NCBI GenBank assembly: GCA_037355855.1
Contig: CM074764.1
Location: forward strand, 3,906,001 to 3,970,000
Length of the DNA stretch: 64,000 nt
Direction: 5' to 3'
Source of the DNA: Pseudo-nitzschia pungens
Taxonomy: Eukaryota; Bacillariophyta; Bacillariophyceae; Bacillariales; Bacillariaceae
This document shows positions 21,400 through 32,159 of this stretch, piece by piece (positions within the stretch are counted from its first letter, which is position 1; every line of letters begins with the position of its first letter). The translations under genes were made by a program, and so were the position numbers. A model generated the notes under the pieces. It was not told the DNA's origin. It saw only the letters and a list, made by a program, of their open reading frames with translations, and did no database searches.

Positions 21400-22833
21400 T
21401 CAGTTGTGGGATCCTTTCTTTTTGAAGGTTTTTCTGTACTTTCTTCTGTACTCTTTGAGTTCCCGATCAGAGATGTCGATCTCGTCATCGGAGACTTCGT
21501 GGTCGGCTTGGGCCGTGGCCAGTACATAGGAGTACTCGTGATTTGATAAGTTCCTTCCCCAGTGGGGTTTGGAGTACTGCTCGTTGTCTGAGTCTTCCTT
21601 TGCTACAAAATGCTCCTTGAGCAAGTTCAGCGTCTCCCGGTCGAACTTTCCCTTCTTGGGGGGTCCGCCGGTTAGTTTCCAGCATTTGCCGGCGTGGACC
21701 TTGCCACAGGTCTTGCATAGCTGTTTGTTGCTGTTGTCCGCAGGGCGCTTCTTTTTGCCAGGGGATTTCCCGTGGTGGGTTCCTCCCTCAGATGCGGCCT
21801 TGGGGGTCTTCTTGGCGACGCCGGTCTGCTTTTCGAGATCGGTGAGGCGTTGGTGCATTAGTGCTTCCTTCCGGATGGTGATTTCCAGATTTTCGAGCTT
21901 GTCGATAGTGGTGTTAAAGGAGTGGGTGTAGAGGTCCCAACTAATGTGTTCCATCTTTTCGCGTTGGGAGTGGGTCATATTGGAATCTAATATTTCCTTC
22001 AGTTCTCCTTGGGTGAAACTTCTTGGTGTTTCCATTTGGTCACTGCCACATTCCCAGAGGCATTCGGGGAGGTAGCTTTGGAGTTCGGCCATTCTGTTGG
22101 CCCAGGCTCTGATGCCATGTTTGAGGTCGACGCGCATGCCTCGCATGAATCGGCGGAGGACGATATACGAGCGCTTGCCGTGTTGGTCATTGCCAAAGAT
22201 TTTGAGCTTGAGGGCATGCATGCACTCCTCGATGACATCCTTTCTGTACTCCTGGGATTGGTAGTACTGGGTGAGGGCGCTTGCGACCTTTTTCTTTGGG
22301 ATGGGGGACTCGAGGTTGTTGTCGGTCTCCGATTCGTTGTCCGATCTCGCCGTGGCTGTGTCGGTTTTGTCGGCGTTTGGAGATTTCTCCTTTGCCTTTT
22401 CCTTGGTGGCTCCCGTGGGAGTTGCGTCTTGTCCCATCGATAATAGAATGTTTGCCTGGTCTCGTTGTTCGATTTCCTGGATCTTTCTCTGTACTCGTTT
22501 GGTACTGTGGATCTTGTGGTTCGGTTCTGCCAAGTAGGTCCGCTGGAGTGTTCGTTGGACAAGTCCGAGAGCCTCGGTAGTGAGGATTCTTTGTAGAACC
22601 TCCAGTTTCTGGTCTCCGTGGAGTTTGTCATTGCCAGCAATTTTCTGGTCAAAGTCTCTTTTCCAGATGAGGAAGAGTTCTGGTCTTTCAGTACCATTGA
22701 GAACTTTCAGGTAGTCACTGAATGCGATTCCACCCTGTTCACTGTCTACATTCATCTTTACGGTGGTGGCGTCTTCTGGCCAATCCTCCCGAACGATGTT
22801 AAAGGGCTTCAGTTTGGTTCCTTTAGCCGCCAT
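21400..22833 (-). CDS. gag: gag of A2 (477 aa)
   Basis: Begins MAAKGTKLKPFN. The middle is helical and charged, and a C-terminal zinc-knuckle-like CKTCGKVHAGKC (spacing C-x2-C-x3-H-x3-C, shorter than the retroviral CCHC) precedes a basic tail ending KKKGSHN. It packages the transcript and forms virus-like particles in this family. It ends in TGA, followed by A, then the pol frame. Intact. Confidence 0.9.
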   Translation of the reverse strand: MAAKGTKLKPFNIVREDWPEDATTVKMNVDSEQGGIAFSDYLKVLNGTERPELFLIWKRDFDQKIAGNDKLHGDQKLEVLQRILTTEALGLVQRTLQRTYLAEPNHKIHSTKRVQRKIQEIEQRDQANILLSMGQDATPTGATKEKAKEKSPNADKTDTATARSDNESETDNNLESPIPKKKVASALTQYYQSQEYRKDVIEECMHALKLKIFGNDQHGKRSYIVLRRFMRGMRVDLKHGIRAWANRMAELQSYLPECLWECGSDQMETPRSFTQGELKEILDSNMTHSQREKMEHISWDLYTHSFNTTIDKLENLEITIRKEALMHQRLTDLEKQTGVAKKTPKAASEGGTHHGKSPGKKKRPADNSNKQLCKTCGKVHAGKCWKLTGGPPKKGKFDRETLNLLKEHFVAKEDSDNEQYSKPHWGRNLSNHEYSYVLATAQADHEVSDDEIDISDRELKEYRRKYRKTFKKKGSHN

Positions 22834-23573
22834 GGTTAATCAGTTTTTATTTTAGTTTAGTTTAGTTACAGTATTTCTGTTATTTTTGCTGTTTGTGTTG
22901 CGACTGAGCAAAAAGTGATTGCTCAGGTCCTCCAGTTTGTTTGCTGGGTTTCCACTGCTCTCGTGATAACTCGTGTTGTAACTGATTCTCCCCCTGGTTT
23001 GTCCAGAGGTGGGAGTTGTTTCTCTCTTTAGCTCACGGGAATCCTGTGGTTCCCCGGAGTTGTTTCTGTTTTTTATTTCGTGGGATTCGGTTCCCGTGGT
23101 TCTCCGGCGTTGCTTCTCTATTAAGTCGTCACCGGGCCGGTCCCACTTCCCGTTTCCCGTGGGATTAGTGGTGTTTAGGTATTTATTCTATACCTGTCCG
23201 GATATTTATATGTTCTGGTTTTGGTCGGCATACCCTTTTTGGTCTGTCCGTCCACTCGGTGTTGGTCCAACTAGTCCACTCACTGGATTATGTGTCTCTT
23301 TTTCGACACTCATTATTTTCGATTATTTCTTTGTTGTCGACCATGGTCCTGTTTAGGCACTCAGGTGTCTCTGTTGCTGCTGTTGCTCCCTTCTTTGGGC
23401 GCCAACAGTTGCTGGGGTCGGTCTTCCTTGTGCTGCAGACACTGGATATCCTTCTCCCTGTTTTTGCTTCTCTGCGCCTCCATTTTTGGCAGTCTTTCGG
23501 TCTCGTCGTCCTTTTTGATCGATCGGTACCTTTCTGCTCATGGTCATCAGCGCTCAGCTTGATTTTAAAATCA
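22834..23573 (-). other. 5' leader of A2
   Basis: Non-coding leader between the 5' LTR and gag. It contains a short repeat of CGGGAATCCTGTGGTTCCCC and TCGGTTCCCGTGGTTCTCC blocks. A1 has the same leader, split between 25793-25843 and 32603-33295. Confidence 0.8.
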
Positions 23574-23766
23574 TGCCATACCCCGGGTCTACTAGTGATT
23601 AGAATAGTAGTGATATGCAAATTGTGAGCTCTATTGGTTAGTCTATCTGTTGCAGTTCTAAGAGCTCTCCAGAGCAGTCGGCGATTCCGTCGACTCGCTA
23701 ATTGTTTTTATCCTTATTCTTAATCCAGTCCCGAGTGGACTCGTGACTGTCTTCCGGTGCACGGCA
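23574..23766 (-). repeat. 5' LTR of A2
   Basis: 193 bp. The internal side (23560-23573) is the perfect palindrome TGATTTTAAAATCA, at the position where a primer-binding site is expected. Confidence 0.92.
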
Positions 23767-24364
23767 ATTCCGCAGTAATCTCCAGGTCGTTGACCATAGC
23801 GTCTATGTCGACTTTGGAGTAGTCTGCATCCAGAATTTTGGCTTGCCTCTCTTCCTCTTGTTGGAGGATTGGACTCTGTGTGTTAGCAAAGAATACTGCC
23901 TCACATTTGTCCGGGTTCGAGAGCTCCCCCATCCCCTTCATGGGAATGGAGTCACCCTGCCATTCAATCGTCCGGGAGCTGTATTTTATATCCAGTCCGA
24001 GTTGTGCCATCAGGTCGGATCCTATGATCATGTCATAGGGCACTTCCTCATGGTGGTGATATTCATCCACTTGGAAGGTCCATTTGATGGTCTTGGAGTT
24101 TGAGAATTCTATCAGCCTTAGTCCCACTGAAGCCGCAGACTTGGTTCTGAACTTGCCTCCATACGTGTTGTAGGTGACAGATCTTCGGTCTCGGTTCGTT
24201 AGTTGACTTCGGTCGACAAACTGTTGTAGTATGATGGATTTGGAGCAACCAGAGTCTAGTAGGCCCCGGAGCATCCGTCCCCTTCCCTTGTGGTCCAATA
24301 CCTCCACACAGACGTCCGCAAACCGATTGATTATGCGGGGTCCAGTGTGGATGGTATCAGCCAT

Positions 24365-25792
24365 TCAGTTGTGGGATCCTTTCTTTTTGAAGGTTTTTCT
24401 GTACTTTCTTCTGTACTCTTTGAGTTCTCGTTCAGAGATATCGATCTCGTCATCGGAGACTTCGTGGTCAGCTTGGGCCGTGGCCAGTACGTAGGAGTAC
24501 TCGTGGTTCGATAGGTTCCTTCCCCAGTGGGGTTTGGAGTACTGCTCGTTGTCTGAGTCTTCCTTTGCTACAAAATGCTCCTTGAGCAAGTTGAGGGTCT
24601 CCCAGTCAAACTTTCCCTTCTTGGGGGGACCACCGGTTAGTTTCCAGTATTTGCCGGCATGGACCTTGCCACAGGTCTTGCATAGCTGTTTGTTGCTGTT
24701 GTCCATAGGGCGCTTCTTTTTGCCAGGGGACTTGGCGTGTCCTCCCCCAGATGCGGCCTTGGGCGTTTTCTTGGTGACGCCGTTCTTCTTTTCGAGGTCG
24801 GTGATGCGCTGTTGGAGTATTGCCTCCTTCCGGATGGTGGTTTCCAGATTTTCGAGTTTGTCGATAGTGGTGTTAAAGGAGTGGGTGTAGAGGTCCCATC
24901 CAATGTGTTCCATCTTTTCGCGTTGGGAGTGGGTCATGTTGGAATCCAATATTTCCTTCAGTTCACCTTGTGTGAAACTGGTTGGTGTTTCCATTTGGTC
25001 ACTGCCACATTCCCAGAGACATTCTGTGAGGTAGCTTTGTAGTTCGGCCATTCGGTTGGCCCAGGCTCTGATGCCATATTTGAGTTCCACTCGCATTCCT
25101 CGCATGAATCTGCGGAGGACGATGTACGAGCGTTTCCCGTTGGTGTCATTGCCAAAGATTTTGAGCTTGAGGACGTGCATACATTCCTCCATGACATCCT
25201 TTCTGTACTCCTGGGATTGGTAGTACTCGGTGAGGGCGTTCGTTACCCTTTTCTTTGGGATTGGGGAGTCGATGTTTTCGACTTCTGGTTTGTCCGAGTT
25301 CGCCGTAGCTGTGTCGGTTTTGTCGGCGTTTGGAGATTTCTCCTTTGCCTTCTCCTTGGAGGCTCCCGTGGGAGTTTCGGTGGCGTCTTGCCCCATCGAT
25401 AATAGTATGTTTGCTTGGTCTCGCTTCTCAATTTCCTGGATCTTTTTCTGCACTCGTTTGGTGTTGTGGATCTTGTGGGTCGGTTCGGCCAGATAGGTCC
25501 GAGTGAGTGTTCTCTGGACAAGTGCTAGTGCCTCTCCAGAGAGAATTCTCTGTAGGACGTCCAGCTTCTGGTCTCCGTGGAGTTTGTCATTGCCAGCGAT
25601 TTTCTGGTCAAAGTCTCTCTTCCAGATGAGGAAGAGTTCTGGTCTCTCAGTACCACTGAGAACTTTCAGGTAGTCGCTGAATGCGATTCCACCCCTCTCG
25701 CTGTCTACGCTCATCTTTACGGTGGTGGCGTCTTCTGGCCAGTCCTCCCGCGTGATGTTAAAGGGCTTCAGTTTGGTTCCTTTGGTTGTCAT
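24365..25792 (-). CDS. gag: gag of A1 (475 aa)
   Basis: Close copy of the A2 gag with small indels. The last cysteine of the zinc knuckle is changed (VHAGKY instead of VHAGKC), which probably weakens RNA binding. It ends in TGA immediately before the in-frame ATG of pol, as in A2. Confidence 0.9.
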   Translation of the reverse strand: MTTKGTKLKPFNITREDWPEDATTVKMSVDSERGGIAFSDYLKVLSGTERPELFLIWKRDFDQKIAGNDKLHGDQKLDVLQRILSGEALALVQRTLTRTYLAEPTHKIHNTKRVQKKIQEIEKRDQANILLSMGQDATETPTGASKEKAKEKSPNADKTDTATANSDKPEVENIDSPIPKKRVTNALTEYYQSQEYRKDVMEECMHVLKLKIFGNDTNGKRSYIVLRRFMRGMRVELKYGIRAWANRMAELQSYLTECLWECGSDQMETPTSFTQGELKEILDSNMTHSQREKMEHIGWDLYTHSFNTTIDKLENLETTIRKEAILQQRITDLEKKNGVTKKTPKAASGGGHAKSPGKKKRPMDNSNKQLCKTCGKVHAGKYWKLTGGPPKKGKFDWETLNLLKEHFVAKEDSDNEQYSKPHWGRNLSNHEYSYVLATAQADHEVSDDEIDISERELKEYRRKYRKTFKKKGSHN

Positions 25793-25861
25793 GGTGGGTT
25801 AATCAGTTTTCTATTAATTTTAGTTACACTATTTGTTATTTCTCGTCTAATAACTGATTTT

Positions 25862-26069
25862 CGACCATTTTTACCCGTTTCGACCACCCCCCTCTTATTT
25901 TTTAGATGTTTTTTTTTCGTTTTTGCTCCATTATTTTTATTATTTGGAGCGAAAGTGCCTTTCTTAAGCTCGAATTATTATTTTCTGGCTCCAAAAATTA
26001 ATTTTTTGCTCCAAACTCGAATATTTGGGTCGAAAAATTAAGAGCCGGGGTCGAAATTCGTTATTGAAC
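25862..26069. other. Left subterminal part of T1
   Basis: T-rich, with TCGACCA and GCTCCAAA words recurring. It mirrors loosely the right subterminal sequence GGGTCGAAAATTTTCG (minus strand of about 32560). No gene. Confidence 0.4.
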
Positions 26070-26200
26070 CACCATTAGGGTTAAGGGTTGTAGCGCTGTA
26101 GCGCTGTATCCCTGTATCCCTGTAGCGCTGTAACGCTGTAGCGCTGTATCCCCTTTATCCCCGTTATCGCTGTAGCGCTGTAGCGCACGTGTGGTAAGGG
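26070..26200. repeat. GTAGCGCTGTATCCCT minisatellite, first array
   Basis: Overlapping GTAGCGCTGTA and TATCCCTG units preceded by ATTAGGGTTAAGGG. Confidence 0.75.
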
Positions 26201-26204
26201 GTGC

Positions 26205-26600
26205 TAACTCCAAAGATACTAGGGTTGTCGCGTACGATTTGTACCAGTTGTACATACCCCGGGTATAGCATCCGCACTAATACAGTGTAGCTGAGTGCTA
26301 CAAGGTTAGGGTTGCTAATGCTACGAAATATTAGATATGTTAACCTACGATGCTACCATGCTAAGATACTATGCTACCGCCGGGGTCGGGTCATTGGTGT
26401 ATAATATGTACTATGACCGGATACCTGACCCAGACAGTTACCCAACGCGCTAGCACACCTTTGAATCTAATTTTAAGCGGAGCTACGCTACGCTACTCCG
26501 CACACACTACGCTACCCGTAGAATACAGTACTGGAGCTACAGAGCTCTGTTATTTTACGAGTTAGCGGAGCGCTGTCACGATACGATACAGAGCTGAGCT
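26205..26600. repeat. Dispersed repeat R inside T1 (empty site for the Mutator-like element)
   Basis: Carries TACGATTTGTACCAGTTG, then AAGGTTAGGGTTGCTAATGC (a single copy of the 10-bp target, no insertion), GCCGGGGTCGGGTCATTGG and GAGCTACAGAGCTCTGTTAT. Confidence 0.75.
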
Positions 26601-26609
26601 GAGCTGAGC

Positions 26610-26745
26610 TGCGCTCATCCCCTGTATCGCTGTATCCCTGTAGCGCTGTATCGTAGCGCTGTATCCCTGTAGCGCTGTATCCCTGTATCCCTGTAGCGCT
26701 GTAGCGCTGTATCGTAGCGCTGTATCCCCTGTAGCGCTGTAGCAG
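26610..26745. repeat. GTAGCGCTGTATCCCT minisatellite, second array
   Basis: Same units as 26070-26200. Confidence 0.75.
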
Positions 26746-26990
26746 CAACGCATCGATAATACAGGGGGGGGGGGACAGCAAGCAGCAAGCAGCAGCAACG
26801 CGTCGATAATACAGGGGGGGGGGGACAGCAAGCAGCAGCAACGCGTCGATAATATAGGGGGGGGATTGCAAGCAGCAAGCAGCAGCAACGCGTCGATAAT
26901 ATAGGGGGGGGATTGCAAGCAGCAAGCAGCAGCAACGCGTCGATAATACAGGGGGGGGACTGCAAGCAGCAAGCAGCAACGCACTGTATT
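26745..26990. repeat. Tandem repeat with G7-G10 runs and AGCAGCAACGCGTCGATAAT
   Basis: Five units of about 45-65 bp; each has GCAGCAACGC(G/A)TCGATAATA, a run of 7-10 G, and AGCAAGCAGCA spacers. Confidence 0.85.
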
Positions 26991-27013
26991 AAATCACTGT
27001 ATTTTGCTCTTGC

Positions 27014-27600
27014 AATTCGTTGTTGAACCACCATTAGGGTTAAGGGTTGTAGCGCTGTACGTCTAATCGGCTCATTATTTATTTTTTGGTATCTTTTACG
27101 TCATTATGACAATATGGGTGTCAAACGAGCCGACGACACCCACCGGTTTTGCAAATCACTGTATTAAATCACTGTATTTTGCTCTTGCAAATCACTGTAT
27201 TAAATCACTGTAAATTCGTTGTTGAACCACTATTAGGGTTAAGTGTACCTCTAATCGGCTCATTATTATTATTTTTTGGTATCTTTTACGTCATTATGAC
27301 AATATGGGTGTCAAACGAGCCGACGACACCCACCGGTTTTGCAAATCACTGTATTAAATCACTGTATTTTGCTCTTGCAAATCACTGTATTAAATCACTG
27401 TAAATTCGTTGTTGAACCACTATTAGGGTTAAGTGTACCTCTAATCGGCTCATTATTATTATTTTTTGGTATCTTTTACGTCATTATGACAATATGGGTG
27501 TCAAACGAGCCGACGACACCCACCGGTTTTGCAAATCACTGTATTAAATCACTGTATTTTGCTCTTGCAAATCACTGTATTAAATCACTGTATTTTGCTC
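27014..27600. repeat. 190-bp tandem repeat
   Basis: ATTCGTTGTTGAACCAC recurs at 27015, 27214 and 27404. The last two units are almost identical and yield the same pseudo-protein frame twice. Confidence 0.85.
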
Positions 27601-28079
27601 CTTCCCGTAATCACTTTTTTTGTGCTCCACTCACTATTTTCAGGAATAACACAAATCACTGCTGTTTCGATTCACAATCCGACTTATTTTGAGTAGAGTT
27701 GCTTTATTGCACTCCGTCACGAGAACGAATACTAGAACCCGCCCTACGGTAGGCTCTTTTGCTCATTGTATTTTAGTCCGAATAACCTCCTTGAAGTGGT
27801 AAACGAAGGAATACCGATTGGTAAACACTTCAACACGGTCAAGTTCTTGGTTTTCGCGTCGAGGATTAAGAAGAGAACGTCAGTGTTCTTCGTTTCCCGC
27901 CCTTCTCCCTACTATCCATTCCTAGCTGGTAAGTGATCAGTTGATTCCGTTTATTTCAATCGAAGCCTTCGTTCCTTTCAATGACCTCACGATCCTATGA
28001 TAATCATCCCTCTTTCGATTGATTCCAAGCCTGTGTACATTCCCCCAACGATCGATTCTATCGGATCGATTCAACCCTA
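27601..28079. other. Spacer in T1
   Basis: Unique-looking sequence, including CGGTCAAGTTCTTGG and CGTCAGTGTTCTTCG. No convincing frame. Confidence 0.35.
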
Positions 28080-28565
28080 CGATTCATCGGATCCAAGCCG
28101 CCTTCTCCTACGATTCATCGGATCCATCCCAAACCCCGATCGATTCAGCAACCCTACTACGATTCATCCCAAACCCCGATCGATTCAGCAACCCTACTGT
28201 GATTCATCCCAAACCCCGATCGATTCAGCAACCCTACTACGATTTTTCCAAACCCCGATCCATTCAGCAACCCTACTACGATTTTTCCAAACCCCGATCG
28301 ATTCAGCAACCCTACTACGATTCATCCCAAACCCCGATCGATTCACCAACCCTACTACGATTTTTCCAAACCCCGATCGATTCACCAACCCTACTACGAT
28401 TCATCCCAAACCCCGATCGATTCACCAACCCTACTACGATTCATCCCAAACCCCGATCGATTCACCAACCCTACTATCATTCATCCCAAACCCCGATCGA
28501 TTCACCAACCCTACTATCATTCATCCCAAACCCCGATCGATTCACCAACCCTACTATGATTCATC
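28080..28565. repeat. 40-bp tandem repeat (CCCAAACCCCGATCGATTCA)
   Basis: About eleven units; the period is not a multiple of three, so the same 13-residue pattern rotates through frames. Not coding. Confidence 0.85.
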
Positions 28566-29049
28566 ATCCGATCGATTGAACCATACGATTCATCCCAAGC
28601 CCCAAGAATCGAGCTGATCTTTTATTACTAATATTAAACGATAATTTAAAGTAGGCTGCAGCGTTGTAGATCTCCCTTGTACTAACTCAACGCGTTCTTT
28701 ATCTCCCTTGTAACTGGATGCGTTGTTCCTCTCCCAGACCAAGCCGGTGTGGTATACGATTCATTCCAACCCTGTGTGGTATTCATTCCCCCTACGATTG
28801 ATTCCAAGCCGGTGTACTATTCATTCCCCTTAGGATTGATTCCAAGCCGGTGTACTATTCATTCCCCTTACGATCGATTGATCGGTTCCAAGCCGGTGTA
28901 GTATTCATTCCCCCTACGATCGATTCCAAGCCGGTGTGGTATTCAATTCCCTTACGATCGTTTGTTCCTTTCAACCCCTACGATCCAATTCCCTCACGAT
29001 CGTTTGTTCCTTTCAACCCATACGATCCTTCGATTCGACTCGGTGTGTG
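28566..29049. repeat. Degenerate repeat of GATTGATTCCAAGCCGGTGT
   Basis: Six or seven irregular units of CCTACGATCGATTCCAAGCC followed by GGTGTACTATTCATTCCCC. Confidence 0.6.
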
Positions 29050-29980
29050 ATGATGTTCTGTTAATCAGTTTAGCACCCCCTGTAGATCTTCCAATAAGAA
29101 CTGGGGTATGTAGATCTGGTACAAATTCTACTAGTAGAAAGGCCCAGCATCCTGCTTAGCATCCTGTTTAGTGTCCCCCCTAGCACAGTTGAGTTTTGTT
29201 AATCAGTTTAGCACCCCCTGTAGATCTTCCAATATTGATCTGATAAGAGATAGGGTATGTAGATCTGGTACAAATTTTACTACAAGGGCCCAGCATCCTG
29301 CTTAGCATCCTGTTAAGTGTCCCCCTTAGCACAGTAGAGTTTGGTTAATTAGTTAGCACCCCCTGTACTAGATCTCCCAATATTGCTCTGATAAGAGCTA
29401 CGGTATGTAGATCTGGTACAAGTTCTACATAGAAGGCCCAGCATCCTCATGCTCAGCATCCTGTTAAGTGTCCCCCTTTGCACAGTAGAGTGCGGTTATT
29501 CAGTTAGCACCCCCTGTAGATCTCCCAATATTGATCTGATAAGTGATAGAGGGTATGTAAATCTGGTACAAATTGTACTAGAAGGGCCCAGCATCCTGTT
29601 TAGCATCCTGTTCAGCCCCCCCCTAGCACAGTTCGCTTTTTAAGTTAGCACACTGAATATTTATGATATTGCTCTGATAAGAGATAGGGTATATAGATCT
29701 GGTACAAATTCTACATACAAGGCCCAGCATCCTGGTGCTTAGCATCCTGTTGAGTCCCCCCCCCTTAGCACATTACAGTTCGGTTAATCAGTTAGCACCC
29801 CCTGTAGATCTCCCAATATTGATCTGATAAGAACAGCGGCATGTAGATCTGGTACAAATTCTACTAGAAGGGCCTAGCATCCTGCTTAGCATCCTGTTTG
29901 GTATCCCCCTTAGCACAAGTTATTTAAATACGTATATTATTATTATTATCAGCACACTACAGTTCCGTTTATCAGTTAGT
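29050..29980 (+). repeat. Satellite S1 array (about 150-bp units, forward)
   Basis: Six units with GTTAGCACCCCCTGTAGATC, ATCTGGTACAAATTCTAC, GGGCCCAGCATCCTG and TAGCATCCTGTT. Reverse complement of the arrays at 6600-7190 and 63015-63400. Confidence 0.85.
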
Positions 29981-30159
29981 ACCCCCTGTAGATCTTCTAA
30001 TACGGTACCATAGTGTATCAGTGTTCTAAGAGCTGAGGAATGTAACTATGATACATATCTATCCTATTATAGGATTTTACCACCCAGTACAATCTCAAAG
30101 TACACTATGAGGATACATATCTATCCTATTGGAGGGCCCTAGTAGTACCATCCAGTACC

Positions 30160-31025
30160 ATCCCAGAGTACATCAAATAGATGTGACATCCAAAGTATTG
30201 GGTGTTTCTGAGTCAGACTTTTTTCATAGTCCCAAGCATACATAGGGTGAGGACTATTGGCACTGGAATGGTGGAAATACTCCATTTCTGAATTTACATA
30301 GGTCACTTTGTATATTTTCTAGTGAAATATGCCAGTACTGGAGGAAATGTACATTAAATAGATGTGACACCCAAAGTATTGGGTCTTGCTCACTCAGACT
30401 TTTTTCATAGTCCCAAGCATACATAGGGTTAGGACTATTGGCACTGGAATCATGGAAATATTCCATTTCTGAATTTACATAGGTCACTTTGTATATTTTC
30501 TAGTGAAATATGCCAGTACTGGAGGAAATGTACATTAAATAGATGTGACACCCAAAGTATTGGGTGTTTCTGAGTCAGACTTTTTTCATAGTCCCAAGCA
30601 TACATAGGGTGAGGACTATTGGCACTGGAATGGTGGAAATACTCCATTTCTGAATTTACATAGGTCACTTTGTATATTTTCTAGTGAAATATGCCAGTAC
30701 TGGAGGAAATGTGCATTAAATAGATGTGACATCCAAAGTATTGGGTCTTGCTCACTCAGACTTTTTTCATAGTCCCAAGCATACATAGGGTGAGGACTAT
30801 TGACGCTGGAATGGTGGAAATATTCCATTTCTGAATTTACATAGGTCATATTGTCTATTTTCTAGTGAAATATGCCAGTACTGGAGGAAATGTGCATTAA
30901 ATAGATGTGACATCCAAAGTATTGGGTGTTTCTGACTCAGACTTTTTTCATAGTCCCAAGCATCATACATAGGGTGAGGACTATTGACGGTGGAATGGTG
31001 GAAATATTCCATGTATTGATTTACA
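30160..31025 (+). repeat. Satellite S2 array (about 183-bp units)
   Basis: CAGACTTTTTTCATAGTCCC recurs five times at about 183-bp spacing, with GAATGGTGGAAATA(C/T)TCC. The minus strand shows the same 77-codon frame once per unit, an artefact of the repeat. Same family as 41480-42665. Confidence 0.85.
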
Positions 31026-31354
31026 TAACTCATTTTATAGTTTAGTAGTTACTTTTAGTGTATTTTTTAGTGTCTTTTTGCTGATTTGCGAACGGGTGTC
31101 TGTCCTTTGTCCTTTTTCTTGTTCGGTGCACCAGGTTTTGGAGTATTCTTGGCAGTAATTAACCTTACGTAATATTCTTGTCAGTAATTAACCTTGCGTA
31201 ATTAGTCAAAAATTATGGCGCGGACTGAAAATGCTGCATTACCGGTAGTAAAAAAGCAAGCAAAAACTGCACATAAAATGTGTGTGCCAAACTTCACAAA
31301 ATTACTGAAATACAACCCGACGGCAACTGCTCAAATACAATCTGACGGCAACTG
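31026..31354. other. Spacer in T1
   Basis: Includes ATTAACCTTACGTAATATTC and ATTAACCTTGCGTAATTAG, and GGTGTCTGTCCTTTGTCC, which resembles 49901. No gene. Confidence 0.35.
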
Positions 31355-31690
31355 CTCAAATACAATGCGACGGTGAGTGAACTGCATCAAGATCGGGGGT
31401 ATTGATCATGGAGTTCACTTCTAACCATGCATGTAATTGCCTGCTTGCTCCTCGTAGGGAAGAATACACAGAACGCAACTGAAATACAATGATGCGACAG
31501 GAACTGAAATACAATCCGACGGGAACTGAAATACGATGCGATGGCAACTGCTCAAATACAATGCGACGGTGAGTGAACTGCATCAAGATCGGGGGTATTG
31601 ATCATGGAGTTCACTTCTAACCATGCATGTAATTGCCTGCTTGCTCCTCGTAGGGAAGAATACACAGAACGCAACTGAAATACAATGCGA
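31355..31690. repeat. Direct duplication of about 135 bp, spaced 201 bp apart
   Basis: CAAATACAATGCGACGGTGA through GAACGCAACTGAAATACAATG occurs at about 31355 and about 31555. Confidence 0.8.
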
Positions 31691-32095
31691 CGACAACTGA
31701 AATAGAATCCGACAGCAACTGCTGAAATACAATGTAACGGCAACTGAAATACAATCCGACGGCAACTGCTGAAATACAATGCGATGACAATACAATTGCA
31801 ATACGATTCGACGGCAACTGAAATAGGATGCGACGGCAATTGAAATAGGATAATACAATGCGACGGGGAACTGAAATAGGATGCAACGGCAATACAATCC
31901 GACGGCAATTGAAATAGGATAATACAATGCGACGGGGAACTGAAATAGGATGCGACGGCAATACAATCCAACGGCAATTGAAATAGGATAATACAATGCG
32001 ACGGGGAATTGAAATAGGATAATACAATGCGATGGGGAACTGAAATAGGATGCGACGGCAACTTAAGTTCAATACGACGGCAACTGAAATCCAGT
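31691..32095. repeat. Short-unit repeat GACGGCAACTGAAATA
   Basis: Dozens of variants of CGACGGCAA(C/T)TGAAATA and AGGATAATACAATG. Open frames on the minus strand (rich in IVF, SHCI) come from the repeat. Confidence 0.8.
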
Positions 32096-32159
32096 TTGTA
32101 CCAATACAGTATTTGGTATTAGTCAGAATACTAGTGGTTCGTAACATCAATAATAGTGT

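Larger units (their letters stand above)
17909..23766 (-). mobile_element. Ty3/gypsy retrotransposon A2, structurally intact, nested in A1
   Basis: 193-bp LTRs (17909-18101 and 23574-23766) with no difference seen by eye. Target duplication ATTCC at 17904-17908 and 23767-23771. Gag and pol frames are complete. A2 belongs to the same family as A1 (proteins nearly identical, LTRs diverged in their second half) and landed in its sibling's pol between protease and reverse transcriptase. LTR identity and intact frames suggest recent, possibly current, activity. Confidence 0.95.
15232..24364 (-). pseudogene. pol: pol of A1, interrupted (pieces 24364-23772 and 17908-15232)
   Basis: The N-terminal piece carries the protease motif GLLDSGCSKSI. 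After the A2 insertion the frame resumes in phase with reverse transcriptase (ALDLSQGYY, YIDDILI), RNase H (YSDASDRQLG), integrase (an HHCC finger around CKHCHTCQ; VDLWGP; FDGGSEF) and a GPY-type C-terminus. A TGA at 16810-16812 replaces the glycine codon of KPLGFYTR found in A2, so the polyprotein would stop in RNase H. It is therefore disabled twice, by the insertion and by the nonsense codon. Confidence 0.9.

Noticed and set aside
27997..28617. 206-codon Pro/Asp/Arg-rich repeat protein
   Set aside because: 40-bp units rotate through frames, giving the same peptide in shifted frames; a repeat artefact.
30160..31033. Repeated 77-codon frames (NSEMEYFHHSS type) on the minus strand
   Set aside because: One per satellite S2 unit, same in 41480-42665; created by tandem repetition.
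31552..32150. Minus-strand frames with repeated SHCIILFQLP
   Set aside because: Arise from the GACGGCAACTGAAATA repeat; no start or domain.
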